Below, piece by piece: positions 8,791-16,835 of a DNA stretch of 64,000 bases. How positions within the stretch are numbered: position 1 is the first letter of the stretch; each line of letters starts with the position of its first letter. The DNA comes from JAJFJD01 sp965228695 (GTDB lineage Bacteria > Pseudomonadota > Alphaproteobacteria > UBA8366), in assembly GCA_965228695.1 (NCBI GenBank), contig CBDDIB010000002.1, positions 3,224,001-3,288,000 on the forward strand, written 5' to 3'. The position numbers were made by a program, and so were the translations under genes. The notes under the pieces were generated by a model. The model saw only the letters and a list, made by a program, of their open reading frames with translations, was not told the origin of the DNA and did no database searches.

Positions 8791-9492
8791 ATGCCTTGGC
8801 TGACCGACAAGGACCTTGCCGCGATACAAGACTATGTCGATATGACCCGCGCGCGCGCCGACTCAAAGGGCCTTCGATTAGTTGTCGAGACCGACCCGTG
8901 GGCGTTTCGTGCATTTCTCGCCGCGCAAGAAGACACGCATGGAGTGCCGACGACGCACGATCCTGCAATGACAGATATTAGGCCCGGTAATTTCTTTTGG
9001 CTGCAACTGCGGCATGGTTCTGACGTCGTTGCCTGTCATGCGCAGCGGTGGGTGGAAACACGCAATTTGATTGAGTTGGTCCGGACGCACAGCGTGTTCA
9101 TGGATCTTGCCCCGACGCTGGATCACCGTCGCGTAGATCTTTACCCGGACGCGGCCGAACTGTTCATCGCCGGCCGTATCGGCATCGGTGGCGGATTCTG
9201 GATTCGAAAAGATTGGCGCGGCAAGGGATTGACGGAAATCTTTTCGCGCGTTGGCCGCGCAATCGCACTGCGTCAGTATTCGTTGGAATGGTATGTGGCG
9301 TTTTTCCTGAATACCGACCGCCGCAGGCGCTTCGGGCGGCAAGGCGCGGCGTTCTCCAACTCCGTTCCGCTCCTGAACGGCTATTTTCCGCCCTATGGGC
9401 GACGGGAAGATATCCAACTAATGTACATGAGCCGATCGGACATCTTGCGCCAGATATCGCATGAAATCAGGGTGCAGCCTGCGGCAGCGTAA
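8791..9492 (+). CDS. GNAT-like acetyltransferase-fold protein, function unknown
   Basis: A 233-residue soluble protein. The segment GGFWIRKDWRGKGLTEIFSR (about residues 131-150) resembles the GNAT acetyl-CoA-binding signature (R/Q-x-x-G-x-G/A). A C-terminal strand-rich region follows, as in GNAT folds. The N-terminal 60 residues are helical and unassigned. Start support is good: GAGGGAGA lies shortly before the ATG. It converges on the PAS-like gene and overlaps it by 26 nt. An enzymatic activity is not certain. The protein may belong with the two downstream PAS-like genes, as all three sit between two tctC copies. Confidence 0.65.
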   Translation: MPWLTDKDLAAIQDYVDMTRARADSKGLRLVVETDPWAFRAFLAAQEDTHGVPTTHDPAMTDIRPGNFFWLQLRHGSDVVACHAQRWVETRNLIELVRTHSVFMDLAPTLDHRRVDLYPDAAELFIAGRIGIGGGFWIRKDWRGKGLTEIFSRVGRAIALRQYSLEWYVAFFLNTDRRRRFGRQGAAFSNSVPLLNGYFPPYGRREDIQLMYMSRSDILRQISHEIRVQPAAA

Positions 9493-10003
9493 GGACGCGA
9501 TAGGAATAGTAGATTTTCTGCACGCCGGCCTTTTCGTCGAGGACCGGAACAAGCAAACGCAGATATTCCCGATAGACCCCTCTAATCGTTTGGTCGATGT
9601 AGTGCGCGACCGGGCATTCCTCGTATTTGCATTGTTCGTATTCGATCGCGCACCAGCGCGCGTGCGTCCAAACGGGAAAGGCTGCTACGCGTTGGCCCGA
9701 ATGGTCGCCGAACGTCACCCCGTTGTGGTCGTGCAAAACGTAATCTAGCGGGCATTCGCCGGAGACGTCGATCCAAGGAAACCTATGTGACCGGCGCGCG
9801 TCCGCATGGAGATAGGGGCGCTCGATGATCTGTGTATCGAGGTCGGCCTTGGGGTTGTTGAGCCAGGCGAGGTAGAGCGATTTGAGCGGCGAGGACTGTC
9901 CCGTTGCCTCTTCATAGGCGATCTCGGTCCGCATGAGGCGGTCGATCGAAATGCGTTCGCGGATGTGGCTCGCTTCGTCGCAAACCTCTGTCGTCAAATC
10001 CAT
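9467..10003 (-). CDS. PAS-like protein of unknown function, second of a pair
   Basis: A 178-residue soluble protein. Its C-terminal half (about 80-175: FGDHSGQRV, then an acidic helix with CKYEECP, then YREYLRLLVPVLDE) follows the pattern of the alphaproteobacterial PAS_5-type sensor fold, which ends in a 'yeRlllPL.d.g' strand. No output domain is attached. The ATG directly follows the stop of the paralog-like gene at 10004-10555 with no spacer, so the two are co-translated. The convergent neighbour on the plus strand overlaps its 3' end by 26 nt. Ligand and role are unknown. Confidence 0.65.
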   Translation of the reverse strand: MDLTTEVCDEASHIRERISIDRLMRTEIAYEEATGQSSPLKSLYLAWLNNPKADLDTQIIERPYLHADARRSHRFPWIDVSGECPLDYVLHDHNGVTFGDHSGQRVAAFPVWTHARWCAIEYEQCKYEECPVAHYIDQTIRGVYREYLRLLVPVLDEKAGVQKIYYSYRVLTLPQAAP

Positions 10004-10555
10004 CTAAATCGACTCCAAATCGAATGGTGTCGTGCTGTAGGACCCAATAAGATGATAGACGCTGTACACCTTCGTGACCGGACCCGCGATGTCCCTGACC
10101 GGTAGCAGAATCCGCCGGTAGCTCACTTCGGTCCCGTCAAAAATTTGATTGATGCCTTGGTATAGTGGTTTGCGGGTCTCTTTGCATTCCAGAAGGTCGA
10201 ATTGCAGTATGCGACGGTGCAGTGGATTCAGCAGGCTTTGCAGCGTGCAGTGCACCGTCGTTTGCTCCGCGGCGCGGCGCGAAACGATAAGATAATTTTG
10301 CGGGTTTGCGCGTTTCGTCTCGACATGCAAGAGCTGACGCTGCTCGTCCCGGTCCAGAAAACGATGGGGAATGAATTCGCGGTCAATCGGGATGTCGTCG
10401 TGCTGGTGCTCGCGCCAATGCTGATATGCCTTATAGATCACCGTCGGACCGCCACCTTCGCGGTCGACGATAAAATTAGGCGAGTAGGAACTGCAATACC
10501 ATTCGTCGTCTCCGCACTTAATAGAAAGGTGCGCTTCTTTCGGTTTCCCAATCAT
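10004..10555 (-). CDS. PAS-like protein of unknown function, first of a pair
   Basis: A 183-residue soluble protein. The C-terminal portion (LLECKETRKPLY ... SYRRILLPVRD) has the same layout as the following gene and as PAS_5-type domains: a helix with a 'C..tr.P.y' segment, then a strand rich in R, L and P. The N-terminal 90 residues contain many charged and aromatic residues and no recognised motif. The two proteins are probably old paralogs that work together, perhaps as a heterodimer; this is inference from arrangement and the shared C-terminal pattern. Confidence 0.6.
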   Translation of the reverse strand: MIGKPKEAHLSIKCGDDEWYCSSYSPNFIVDREGGGPTVIYKAYQHWREHQHDDIPIDREFIPHRFLDRDEQRQLLHVETKRANPQNYLIVSRRAAEQTTVHCTLQSLLNPLHRRILQFDLLECKETRKPLYQGINQIFDGTEVSYRRILLPVRDIAGPVTKVYSVYHLIGSYSTTPFDLESI

Positions 10556-11150
10556 CGCGTTCCAATACCCTATTTTACAGTCACGCTGTTGCTTGATGCT
10601 TTTTTTCGCTCTTGCTCGGATTGACCAAACTTCAACTCATCCATAAATCAGAAGATTCGATGATTTTGGCCGGTTTAGCCGATATACCTTACGTTTCAGC
10701 GATCGGTTCGCAGAAAGACTGCATCTAAGAGATTAATAATTAAGGAATTAATCCATAGGGGCAGAGCTACACTTCCGATCTCTCCCTATAGTGACGAATT
10801 TTTCTTGCATCGAAAAGTAGAAATTAAAAAAATTTTTTCTCGTCACCGCATTTCAAATGCAGGTGCTTTGCTCGCTCAAGCTGTGCCGCGTATTCCCGCC
10901 GAGAAGCATTGCCGGGACGGTGTTGGACGCCGAATCGAGACGCGTTGGACCGTGCCCCTCGGGGCCGAACGCGCGGGAACGCAGCGCCGAATTCGCGGAT
11001 TGATATAACCTGCTACACTGTTACCACTAATCCGAGCAGACACGGGCCTCTAGGTGACGTTCTTGAGACGGACCGCCAAGGTGTCGCAGTTTGATCGGAC
11101 GATCGTTGCAAAAAAAGTGAACAAAGATTTGAGACAGAAAGGGAGGAGTT
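10556..11150. other. long intergenic region, 595 bp
   Basis: No convincing gene is present. The left part (about 10620-10860) is AT-rich compared with the surroundings. It includes an inverted repeat GATTAAT/ATTAATC (10731-10753) and a run of A followed by T (about 10826-10840). A short plus frame at 10805-11008 has no recognisable product. A stretch resembling sequencing-adapter and T7-promoter sequence lies at 10772-10794. The last 60 bp presumably contain the promoter and the GGGAGGAG ribosome site of the second tctC gene. Confidence 0.6.
10772..10794. other. adapter-like and T7-promoter-like sequence (possible assembly artefact)
   Basis: CTTCCGATCT (10772-10781) is identical to the last ten bases of the Illumina TruSeq read-1 adapter. 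The preceding CTACAC is also an adapter hexamer, with seven adapter bases missing between them. Two bases later, CCCTATAGTGA (10784-10794) equals the reverse complement of the core of the T7 promoter. Either match alone could be chance; side by side in an intergenic region they are suspicious. Confidence 0.4.
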
Positions 11151-12128
11151 ATGAAAACCCCAAATGCAATCGTAGTTGGGATGGCTGCGGCGCTGACTCT
11201 CGGCGTGATGTCGACGGTTCAGGCGGCGGAATATCCGCGTAAGCCGATTACCCTTGTCGTCGGCTTCGGCGCGGGCGGGGGCACGGATTCCTACGCGCGT
11301 GCGCTTGCCAGCGTAGCCCCGGAATATATCAACAACCAACCATTGATCGTGGTGAACAAACCCGGCGGTTCGGGTGTCCCGGCGGCGAAGTTCGTCGCGG
11401 ATGCGAAGCCCGATGGCCACACGTTGTATCTCGCCTCCGGTGGCTCGTTCTATTTCTCGACAGAGTTCCGGAAAGCGCCCGTCGATCCGTTCAAGGATTT
11501 CAAAATCGCCTGCATGGTCGGCCGCCTGTTGCCGGCCGTCTTCGTGCATCAGGACAGCCACATCAAGACCGCAAAGCAGCTCGTCGCCGAGGCGCAAGCG
11601 AACCCCGGTAAGATGCGCTTCTCCACGCCGGGACGGACCAGTACATGGGGAATTGCCGGGCTAGCTTTCGTCAAGCGCAACGGCATCAAGGCGCAAGACG
11701 TGCCTGCCAAGGGCGGCGCGCCGGCGCGGGGGTTGTTGATCGGAAAACAGGTCGATTTCAGCGTGATCGGGATCCATTTGATCAATGGCTTCCAGGGACA
11801 GGTGCGTGCGCTGGGCTTGCTCTTCCCGGAACGCGACCCCAACAACAAGACCGTCCCGACCATGAAGGAAGAAGGCGTGGCGTTTACCCAGGTCTTCACG
11901 CCGATGCTCGTGATGGCGCCCAAGGCGACGCCGGACGCGATACTGCAGAAGTTCGATGCGTCCTGCGCGAAGATGACGGCGCATAAGGCATACGGCAAAT
12001 TACTGAAGAAGGCCGGCCTTCCGACGAAGTACCTCTCGGGTCCAAAGGCCGATACCTACTACCGGGGGCTGATCAAGGAATGGCAGCCGCTCGTGGCCGA
12101 ACTCAAGAACGCGAAGAAAAAGAAGTAG
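11151..12128 (+). CDS. tctC: TTT-system periplasmic binding protein (Bug family), copy 2, orphan
   Basis: A 325-residue paralog of the tctC gene at 7449-8411, with the same architecture. It has a signal peptide ending around STVQA (residue 25), then AEYPRKPITLVVGFGAGGGTD split at the ligand loop, VNKPGGSGVPAAKFVADAKPDG and FSTPGRTSTWG (each visible in the translation). A lysine-rich tail closes the protein. No tctA or tctB follows: the next feature is a convergent tRNA gene. It probably shares TctAB with copy 1, giving the transporter a second ligand range, or acts as a sensor. The start ATG is preceded by GGGAGGAG. Confidence 0.92.
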   Translation: MKTPNAIVVGMAAALTLGVMSTVQAAEYPRKPITLVVGFGAGGGTDSYARALASVAPEYINNQPLIVVNKPGGSGVPAAKFVADAKPDGHTLYLASGGSFYFSTEFRKAPVDPFKDFKIACMVGRLLPAVFVHQDSHIKTAKQLVAEAQANPGKMRFSTPGRTSTWGIAGLAFVKRNGIKAQDVPAKGGAPARGLLIGKQVDFSVIGIHLINGFQGQVRALGLLFPERDPNNKTVPTMKEEGVAFTQVFTPMLVMAPKATPDAILQKFDASCAKMTAHKAYGKLLKKAGLPTKYLSGPKADTYYRGLIKEWQPLVAELKNAKKKK

Positions 12129-12211
12129 CAGTGGGAACGGCATTGCGGCGCGCGACGGGGAAGATCTACCGGTGCGCGTCGCGGTTCCGATCGGCTGCGG
12201 TGCGGAGAACC

Positions 12212-12288
12212 TGGTCGGGGAGACTGGATTCGAACCAGCGACATCGTGCTCCCAAAGCACGCACTCTACCAGGCTGAGCTACTCCCCG
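12212..12288 (-). tRNA. tRNA-Pro(TGG)
   Basis: A 77-nt cloverleaf read on the minus strand. The acceptor stem CGGGGAG/CTCCCCG is followed by discriminator A and an encoded CCA (12212-12214). The D arm contains AGCTCAGCCTGGTAGAG. The anticodon stem-loop is CGTGC-TTTGGGA-GCACG with anticodon TGG. The T arm contains GGTTCGAATCC. It closely resembles E. coli tRNA-Pro(TGG). It sits between tctC copy 2 and the aminotransferase gene. Confidence 0.97.
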
Positions 12289-12446
12289 AGTCTCCGGATA
12301 CCTAAGGAATACCACCGGATTTAGCAAGCGCCATTTGGCGTTTCATGCCGCCGCGGCGGGTGGGATCAGCGGTGGCCGGACTTGTAATTTGCGGGCGATT
12401 GGCGGAGGTTGCCGGTACTGGCCGATCAAGCGATGGGGAGACAACC

Positions 12447-13616
12447 GTGACGCAAATGGCGAAGACGGAAGAAGCCGACCGTCAACCGGGCAACGAGCCG
12501 GATTGGGCGGCGCTGCGGCGGGAGTTTCCGACGACGGAGAATTATGCCTATCTGGCGCTGGCCAACAAGGCGCTACTGCCGCGCCGGGTCGAAGCCGCGA
12601 TGCAGGAATGGCTTGGCGATATCTTCGAGAATGCAGGCGAGACGGCCTTCTCGATGGCGCCGATCGAGGCGACCCGCGAGACGGTCGCCCGCGTGTTCGG
12701 CGCCCCGGCGGATTGCTTGTCGCTGATCAAGAACACGTCGGAAGGGATCAACATCGTCGCCAACGGCGTCGGCTTCGAGCCCGGCGACAACGTGGTGATT
12801 AGCGAATTCGAGCACGAGAACAACACTTTTCCGTGGCGCTATCTGGAACGCCGCGGGGTCGAGGTCCGCATGGTGCCGCCGTCGGCCGACGGAACCGTGC
12901 CAGTGTCGGCCTACGCGCCGCATGTGGACGACCGGACGCGCGTCGTGGCGGCGGCCTGGGTTTCCTACGGCAATGGCTTTCGGCAGGATCTGCCGGCGCT
13001 TGCCGAGTTCTGCCACGAGCACGGTGCGTTGCTGGTGGTCGACGGCATTCAGGCGGTCGGCATATTGGCGGACCCCATTGCGTCGCTCGGCGCGGATGTC
13101 GTCATCGCCGGCGGGCATAAGGCGCAGTTCGGACTCGCCGGGGCCGGCTTCATGTATATGCGGAAGGCACTGATCAATGAGATATCACCGCCCTATGCCG
13201 CCAAGTTCAGTTTCACGTCGAACGACCGGTTCCAGGATGATCCAATACTGGCGGGGGACGGGCATCGTTTCGAATACGGCAATCCGAATTTCCTCGGCGT
13301 CTGGGTGCAGCGCCGGTCCGCCGAGTTCGTCGAATCCGTCGGACTGGAGAATATCGAGGCCCGGGTGCGGTATTTGACCGACTATGTCATGGAGCAGGCG
13401 GATGCGCGGGGCGTCACCGTCCGCACGCCGCGCGAGTGGAAACACCGGGCGGGGATCGTCAGCCTCGACCTGGGTGTCGATCACGAAGCGCTGGTCGCTC
13501 GGCTGCAGGAAAAGAAGGTGGTCACCAGCTACAAGGACGGGTTCGTGCGCCTGTCGCTCCATTTCTACAACAACGAAGCGGATATCGACCGGTTCTTCGA
13601 CGTCGCGGTCGGCTGA
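12447..13616 (+). CDS. class-V aminotransferase / cysteine-desulfurase-like PLP enzyme
   Basis: A 389-residue fold-type I PLP protein. The Schiff-base lysine is K225 in GGHKAQFG. D199 and Q202 in VVDGIQAVG contact the pyridine ring and phenol oxygen, as in SufS/IscS relatives. NTSEGINIVANG (about 96-107) forms the phosphate-binding region. The catalytic Cys loop of true cysteine desulfurases is not evident near the C-terminus, so it is more likely an isopenicillin-epimerase-like or other class-V lyase or transaminase. I start at the GTG at 12447, behind GGGGAG with a 6-nt spacer; the frame is open 102 nt further upstream. A strong terminator follows 30 bp after the stop. The gene stands alone. 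Confidence 0.85.
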   Translation: MTQMAKTEEADRQPGNEPDWAALRREFPTTENYAYLALANKALLPRRVEAAMQEWLGDIFENAGETAFSMAPIEATRETVARVFGAPADCLSLIKNTSEGINIVANGVGFEPGDNVVISEFEHENNTFPWRYLERRGVEVRMVPPSADGTVPVSAYAPHVDDRTRVVAAAWVSYGNGFRQDLPALAEFCHEHGALLVVDGIQAVGILADPIASLGADVVIAGGHKAQFGLAGAGFMYMRKALINEISPPYAAKFSFTSNDRFQDDPILAGDGHRFEYGNPNFLGVWVQRRSAEFVESVGLENIEARVRYLTDYVMEQADARGVTVRTPREWKHRAGIVSLDLGVDHEALVARLQEKKVVTSYKDGFVRLSLHFYNNEADIDRFFDVAVG

Positions 13617-13646
13617 GCGATCGCATTCGGAAATTTTCCAAAAAAG

Positions 13647-13675
13647 AAGCGCCCCGTAGGGGTCGGGGCGCTTTT
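13647..13675 (+). terminator. rho-independent terminator after the aminotransferase gene
   Basis: A 10-bp perfect stem AAGCGCCCCG (13647-13656) / CGGGGCGCTT (13664-13673) with a 7-nt loop, running directly into TTTT. The A-run before the stem could let it act weakly on the other strand too. Confidence 0.85.
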
Positions 13676-13775
13676 AGAGTTTTAGGGAGGTAAGCTTCCG
13701 TCGATCCGGGAGATCGATAAGCTTTGGGCTGTGGGGCCCAGGGTAATTCAGTGCGGGAATCTCCTTTGGTGCCGG

Positions 13776-13952
13776 TCAGGCGGCGGGGCGGTAGGGGCGG
13801 TCCACGCCGTTGGCGATCATCGTGATGTGCGAGCGATGAAGGCCGATATCCTTCAGCATGCGATTGTCCAGCGAATGCAAGGCGTGGGAGGTGTTGCGCG
13901 CGGCCATTCGGTTGACGAACCGCCGGCCGATGCAGGTAATCTCGTTTAACAT
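13776..13952 (-). CDS. DUF1127 (YjiS-like) small protein
   Basis: A 58-residue protein beginning MLNEITCIGRRFVNRMAARN and containing HSLDNRMLKDIGLHRSHI, the DUF1127 signature ('l..LdDr.LkDIGl.R.dI'). DUF1127 proteins are abundant in Alphaproteobacteria; some have been linked to RNA-based regulation and nutrient adaptation, but the exact role of this one is unknown. AAGGAG lies a few bases before the ATG. It is divergent from the CMD gene, and the shared 210-bp region holds a TTTCCCG/CGGGAAA palindrome. Confidence 0.85.
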   Translation of the reverse strand: MLNEITCIGRRFVNRMAARNTSHALHSLDNRMLKDIGLHRSHITMIANGVDRPYRPAA

Positions 13953-14051
13953 CGTGTCTACTCCTTGGCGTCTGGGGCCGTCGTGTGCCCGTTCTGTGTC
14001 CGTTGGTCATTCCGTTGACTACCAATCTAAGGGCGTCCCGTTTCTGGGGTA

Positions 14052-14069
14052 TTTCCCGATTACGGGAAA
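14052..14069. promoter_or_regulatory. palindrome TTTCCCG-N4-CGGGAAA, possible operator
   Basis: Perfect 7-bp arms (14052-14058 and 14063-14069) with a 4-bp spacer. They lie about 95 bp upstream of the CMD gene start and about 100 bp upstream of the divergent DUF1127 gene. The symmetric, short-spaced form fits a dimeric regulator site. No regulator gene is adjacent, so the binding protein is unknown. Confidence 0.4.
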
Positions 14070-14162
14070 ATTGTTTCATTTGTTTCAGCGCGGGCGCGCC
14101 CGGTACGGGTCGCTTGTTCGTTGATTTGGCTAATAATTCTCAAACGGCGAAAGGATCAATCA

Positions 14163-14597
14163 ATGTCAGAGAGCAAGTTCGAGCGGAACCAGGACTTCGA
14201 TGCCGGTGTCGATCTGCGGAAGCAGGTCTTGGGCGAGGCGCATGTGGAGGCGTCGCTCAGCCGGGCCGCCGCCGACCCGTTCATGAAGCCGATCCAGCAG
14301 CTCACCACCGAGGTGGGCTGGGGCAAGGTTTGGGCGCGGCCGGGTCTTCCGCGTAATATCAGAAGCATGCTGAGCATTGCGCTGCTCGCGACGCTCGGCA
14401 AGCCCGACGAGTTGCAGAATCACATCCTCGGCGCGCTGAACAACGGCGTCACCAAGGACGAGATCATGGAGGTGCTGCTGCACACCACGGTGTACGCCGG
14501 GTTCCCGGTCGGGCTTCAGGGCTTTCGGACGGCGAAGGAATTCTTCGACGCGCAGGAAGAGGCGGAGGCCCGCAACGAGGAGGAAGAGATCGAATGA
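14163..14597 (+). CDS. carboxymuconolactone decarboxylase (CMD/AhpD-like) family protein
   Basis: A 144-residue all-helical protein with the CMD core: LPRNIRSMLSIALLATLGKPDEL, then HILGALNNGVTKDEIMEVLLHTTVYAGFP (about residues 61-120). CMD-family members include 4-carboxymuconolactone decarboxylase and AhpD-like peroxidase partners; the CxxC of AhpD is absent here, so decarboxylase/hydrolase-type chemistry is more likely. I chose the internal ATG at 14163, preceded by AAAGGA with an 8-nt spacer, rather than an upstream ATG in the same frame. The stop overlaps the next start by 4 nt, tying it functionally to the duplicated dehydrogenase. Confidence 0.87.
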   Translation: MSESKFERNQDFDAGVDLRKQVLGEAHVEASLSRAAADPFMKPIQQLTTEVGWGKVWARPGLPRNIRSMLSIALLATLGKPDELQNHILGALNNGVTKDEIMEVLLHTTVYAGFPVGLQGFRTAKEFFDAQEEAEARNEEEEIE

Positions 14598-16435
14598 CGG
14601 ACAAGACGCTGGGCTTCATCGGCCTCGGCATGATGGGCGGCCCCATGGCGAAGAACCTGCTGGCCGCCGGATACCGGTTGCTGGTCCTCGATACGCGCCC
14701 GGAAGCGCTGGCGCCCGTGGTCGAGGCCGGCGGCGAAGCGATGGCCAGCCCAGCGGAGATCGCCTCGGTGGCCGAGACGGTGCTGGTCAGCCTGCCGACC
14801 CCACCGGTGGTGGAACAGGTCGCGCTGGGGGCCGGCGGCCTGATCGAGGGCACGGCGATCAAGACCTATATCGACCTCTCGACGACCGGGCCGGTGATTG
14901 CCCGCAAGGTGGCCGCCGCGTTGACCGACAAGGGCATACAATGCCTGGACGCGCCGGTCAGCGGCGGCGAACGGGGTGCCACGGCGGGGACGTTGTCGCT
15001 GATGGTATCGGGATCGAAAGGCACCTACGCGGCGGCGCAGCCGATCCTCGAGGCGATCGGCAGGAAGAGTTTCTACATTGGCCCGGATGCGGGCATGGGG
15101 CAGACGGTCAAGGTCGCGAACAACTACCTGTCGGCGACCAGCAACCTGTCGGCGGCCGAGGCCACGGTCATGGGCGCGAAATCGGGGCTCGACCTGCAGA
15201 CCATGCTCGACGTGATCAACGTCAGCAGCGGCCGGAACAACGCGACCGAGGACAAATACCCGACCTTCGTCGTGCCGCGCGATTTCCGCAGTATGCGCAG
15301 CGAACTGATCCTCAAGGACATCACGCTGTTCACCGATGAGGCGGAAGTGCAGGGCGTGCCGACCTGGCTCGCCAGCGCGGTCCGGCAATTCCTGACCCAT
15401 GCTGTCGGGCAGGGCCGCGGCAACGATCCGTCGATCAGCCTGATCACGATGATCGAGGACTGGGCCGGCGTGCAGGTGAAAGCCGGGCAAGCCGCGCCGC
15501 CGGCGATCGAGGGCGGCAACGCGAATGACAGACCGCCGATCGGATTTATCGGCCTCGGCGCCATGGGCGGGCCGATGGCCATGCGGCTGGTCGACGCGGG
15601 CTTCCCGCTGACCGTGTTCGACGTGCGGGCGGAGGCGATGAAGCCCTTCGTCGACAAGGGCGCGGTGGCCGCCGACAGCCCGAAGGCGGTGGCCGATGCG
15701 GTCGAGGATGTGATGGTGTGCCTGCCGATTCCGGACGTGGTGCGCCAGGTCGCGCTGGCCGGTGATGGATTGATCGCGGGCGGGAAGATCAAGCGTTACG
15801 TGGACTTGTCGACCACCGGCGCGGTCACGGCGCGCGCCGTGGCGGCGGCGTTGTCGGAAAAGGGCATCGCCTGTCTCGACTGTCCGGTCAGCGGCGGGGT
15901 GTCGGGTGCGGAGGCGGGGACGCTCTCGCTCATGCAGTCGGGCGACAAGACCGTCGCGGCGGCGTTGACGCCGGCCTTTGCGGCGATCGGTGAAAACCCC
16001 TTCTACATCGGCGAAGCGCCCGGGTTGGGCCAGACCATGAAGGTGGCCAACAACTACCTGTCGGCGACGGCGAATATCGCCTGCGCGGAAGCGCTGGTCA
16101 TGGGCGTCAAGGCGGGGATCGACCCGGCGGTCATGCTCGACGTGATCAACGCCAGCAGCGGCCGCAGCGACGTCAGCGAAATCCGCTACCCGACCTACGT
16201 GCTACCGCGGGACTTCACCAAGGGCTTCAAGCAGCGCTTGTTGCACAAGGACGTGAAGCTGTGTATGGAGGAGGCCGCCGCGCAGGGTGTCCCCATGTGG
16301 ATCGGCAACACGGTCAGGCAGTTCCTGACCTACGCCGTCAGCCAAGGCACCGGCGACGAGGTGTCGGTCTCGCTGATCAAGCATATCGAGGGCTGGGCCG
16401 GCGTCGAAGTCCGCGGCGATGCGGGGACAAAGTAG
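14594..16435 (+). CDS. tandem-duplicated 3-hydroxyisobutyrate-dehydrogenase-like oxidoreductase (one polypeptide, two full copies)
   Basis: A 613-residue protein made of two complete beta-hydroxyacid dehydrogenase units of about 300 residues. Each unit has an N-terminal Rossmann motif (GFIGLGMMGGPMA at about 7-19; GFIGLGAMGGPMA at about 317-329), a DLSTTG segment and a DAPVSGG/DCPVSGG substrate loop. Each also has the catalytic lysine in G.GQT.KVANNYLSA (K173 and K483). The copies are offset by exactly 310 residues in these alignments. Family members are normally about 300 residues and dimerise, so this may be an intrachain pseudo-dimer. Both copies keep all key residues and look active. Substrates of the family are 3-hydroxy acids such as 3-hydroxyisobutyrate or tartronate semialdehyde. 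Confidence 0.93.
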   Translation: MTDKTLGFIGLGMMGGPMAKNLLAAGYRLLVLDTRPEALAPVVEAGGEAMASPAEIASVAETVLVSLPTPPVVEQVALGAGGLIEGTAIKTYIDLSTTGPVIARKVAAALTDKGIQCLDAPVSGGERGATAGTLSLMVSGSKGTYAAAQPILEAIGRKSFYIGPDAGMGQTVKVANNYLSATSNLSAAEATVMGAKSGLDLQTMLDVINVSSGRNNATEDKYPTFVVPRDFRSMRSELILKDITLFTDEAEVQGVPTWLASAVRQFLTHAVGQGRGNDPSISLITMIEDWAGVQVKAGQAAPPAIEGGNANDRPPIGFIGLGAMGGPMAMRLVDAGFPLTVFDVRAEAMKPFVDKGAVAADSPKAVADAVEDVMVCLPIPDVVRQVALAGDGLIAGGKIKRYVDLSTTGAVTARAVAAALSEKGIACLDCPVSGGVSGAEAGTLSLMQSGDKTVAAALTPAFAAIGENPFYIGEAPGLGQTMKVANNYLSATANIACAEALVMGVKAGIDPAVMLDVINASSGRSDVSEIRYPTYVLPRDFTKGFKQRLLHKDVKLCMEEAAAQGVPMWIGNTVRQFLTYAVSQGTGDEVSVSLIKHIEGWAGVEVRGDAGTK

Positions 16436-16452
16436 GGGCAGCAGGGACAGTC

Positions 16453-16764
16453 ATGAGCAAGCATGTTCGAATATTTCAACCGGCGAAGACCGCGATGCAG
16501 TCGGGCCGGCGGAAAACCAAGGACTGGGTCATGGTCTTCGAACCGTCCGACCCGTCGCGGCCGGACCCGATCATCGGCTGGAACGGCTCGGCGGATACCA
16601 GCCGGCAAGTGCGGCTGACCTTCGACTCGAAGGAAGACGCCATCGCCCATGCCCGCAAGAACGGCTACACCTACACCGTGCGCGAGCCGAAAAAGCGGCG
16701 TATCAAGCCCAAGGCCTATGCTGACAATTTCGCCTATTCCCGGATGGAGCCTTGGACGCACTGA
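16453..16764 (+). CDS. complex I accessory subunit, NDUFS4/AQDQ type (ETC complex I subunit)
   Basis: A 103-residue protein. It begins MSKHVRIFQPAKTAMQSGR, and includes W-x-M-V-F-E, a central NGSADTSRQVRLTFDSKEDA and the C-terminal KPKAYADNFAY. This is the NDUFS4 family (18-kDa subunit) found in mitochondria and in Alphaproteobacteria, where it stabilises the NADH-binding arm of NADH:quinone oxidoreductase. It starts 17 bp after the duplicated dehydrogenase, although no other complex I gene is nearby; being unlinked from the nuo operon is usual for this subunit. I start it at the ATG at 16453, since the longer frame would run into the upstream gene. Confidence 0.93.
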   Translation: MSKHVRIFQPAKTAMQSGRRKTKDWVMVFEPSDPSRPDPIIGWNGSADTSRQVRLTFDSKEDAIAHARKNGYTYTVREPKKRRIKPKAYADNFAYSRMEPWTH

Positions 16765-16835
16765 GCCGGGTGACAGGACATGAAAGTCTGGCGACCGGGC
16801 CGGTATTTTCTGATATGGATAGCCCGTTTTCGGCG

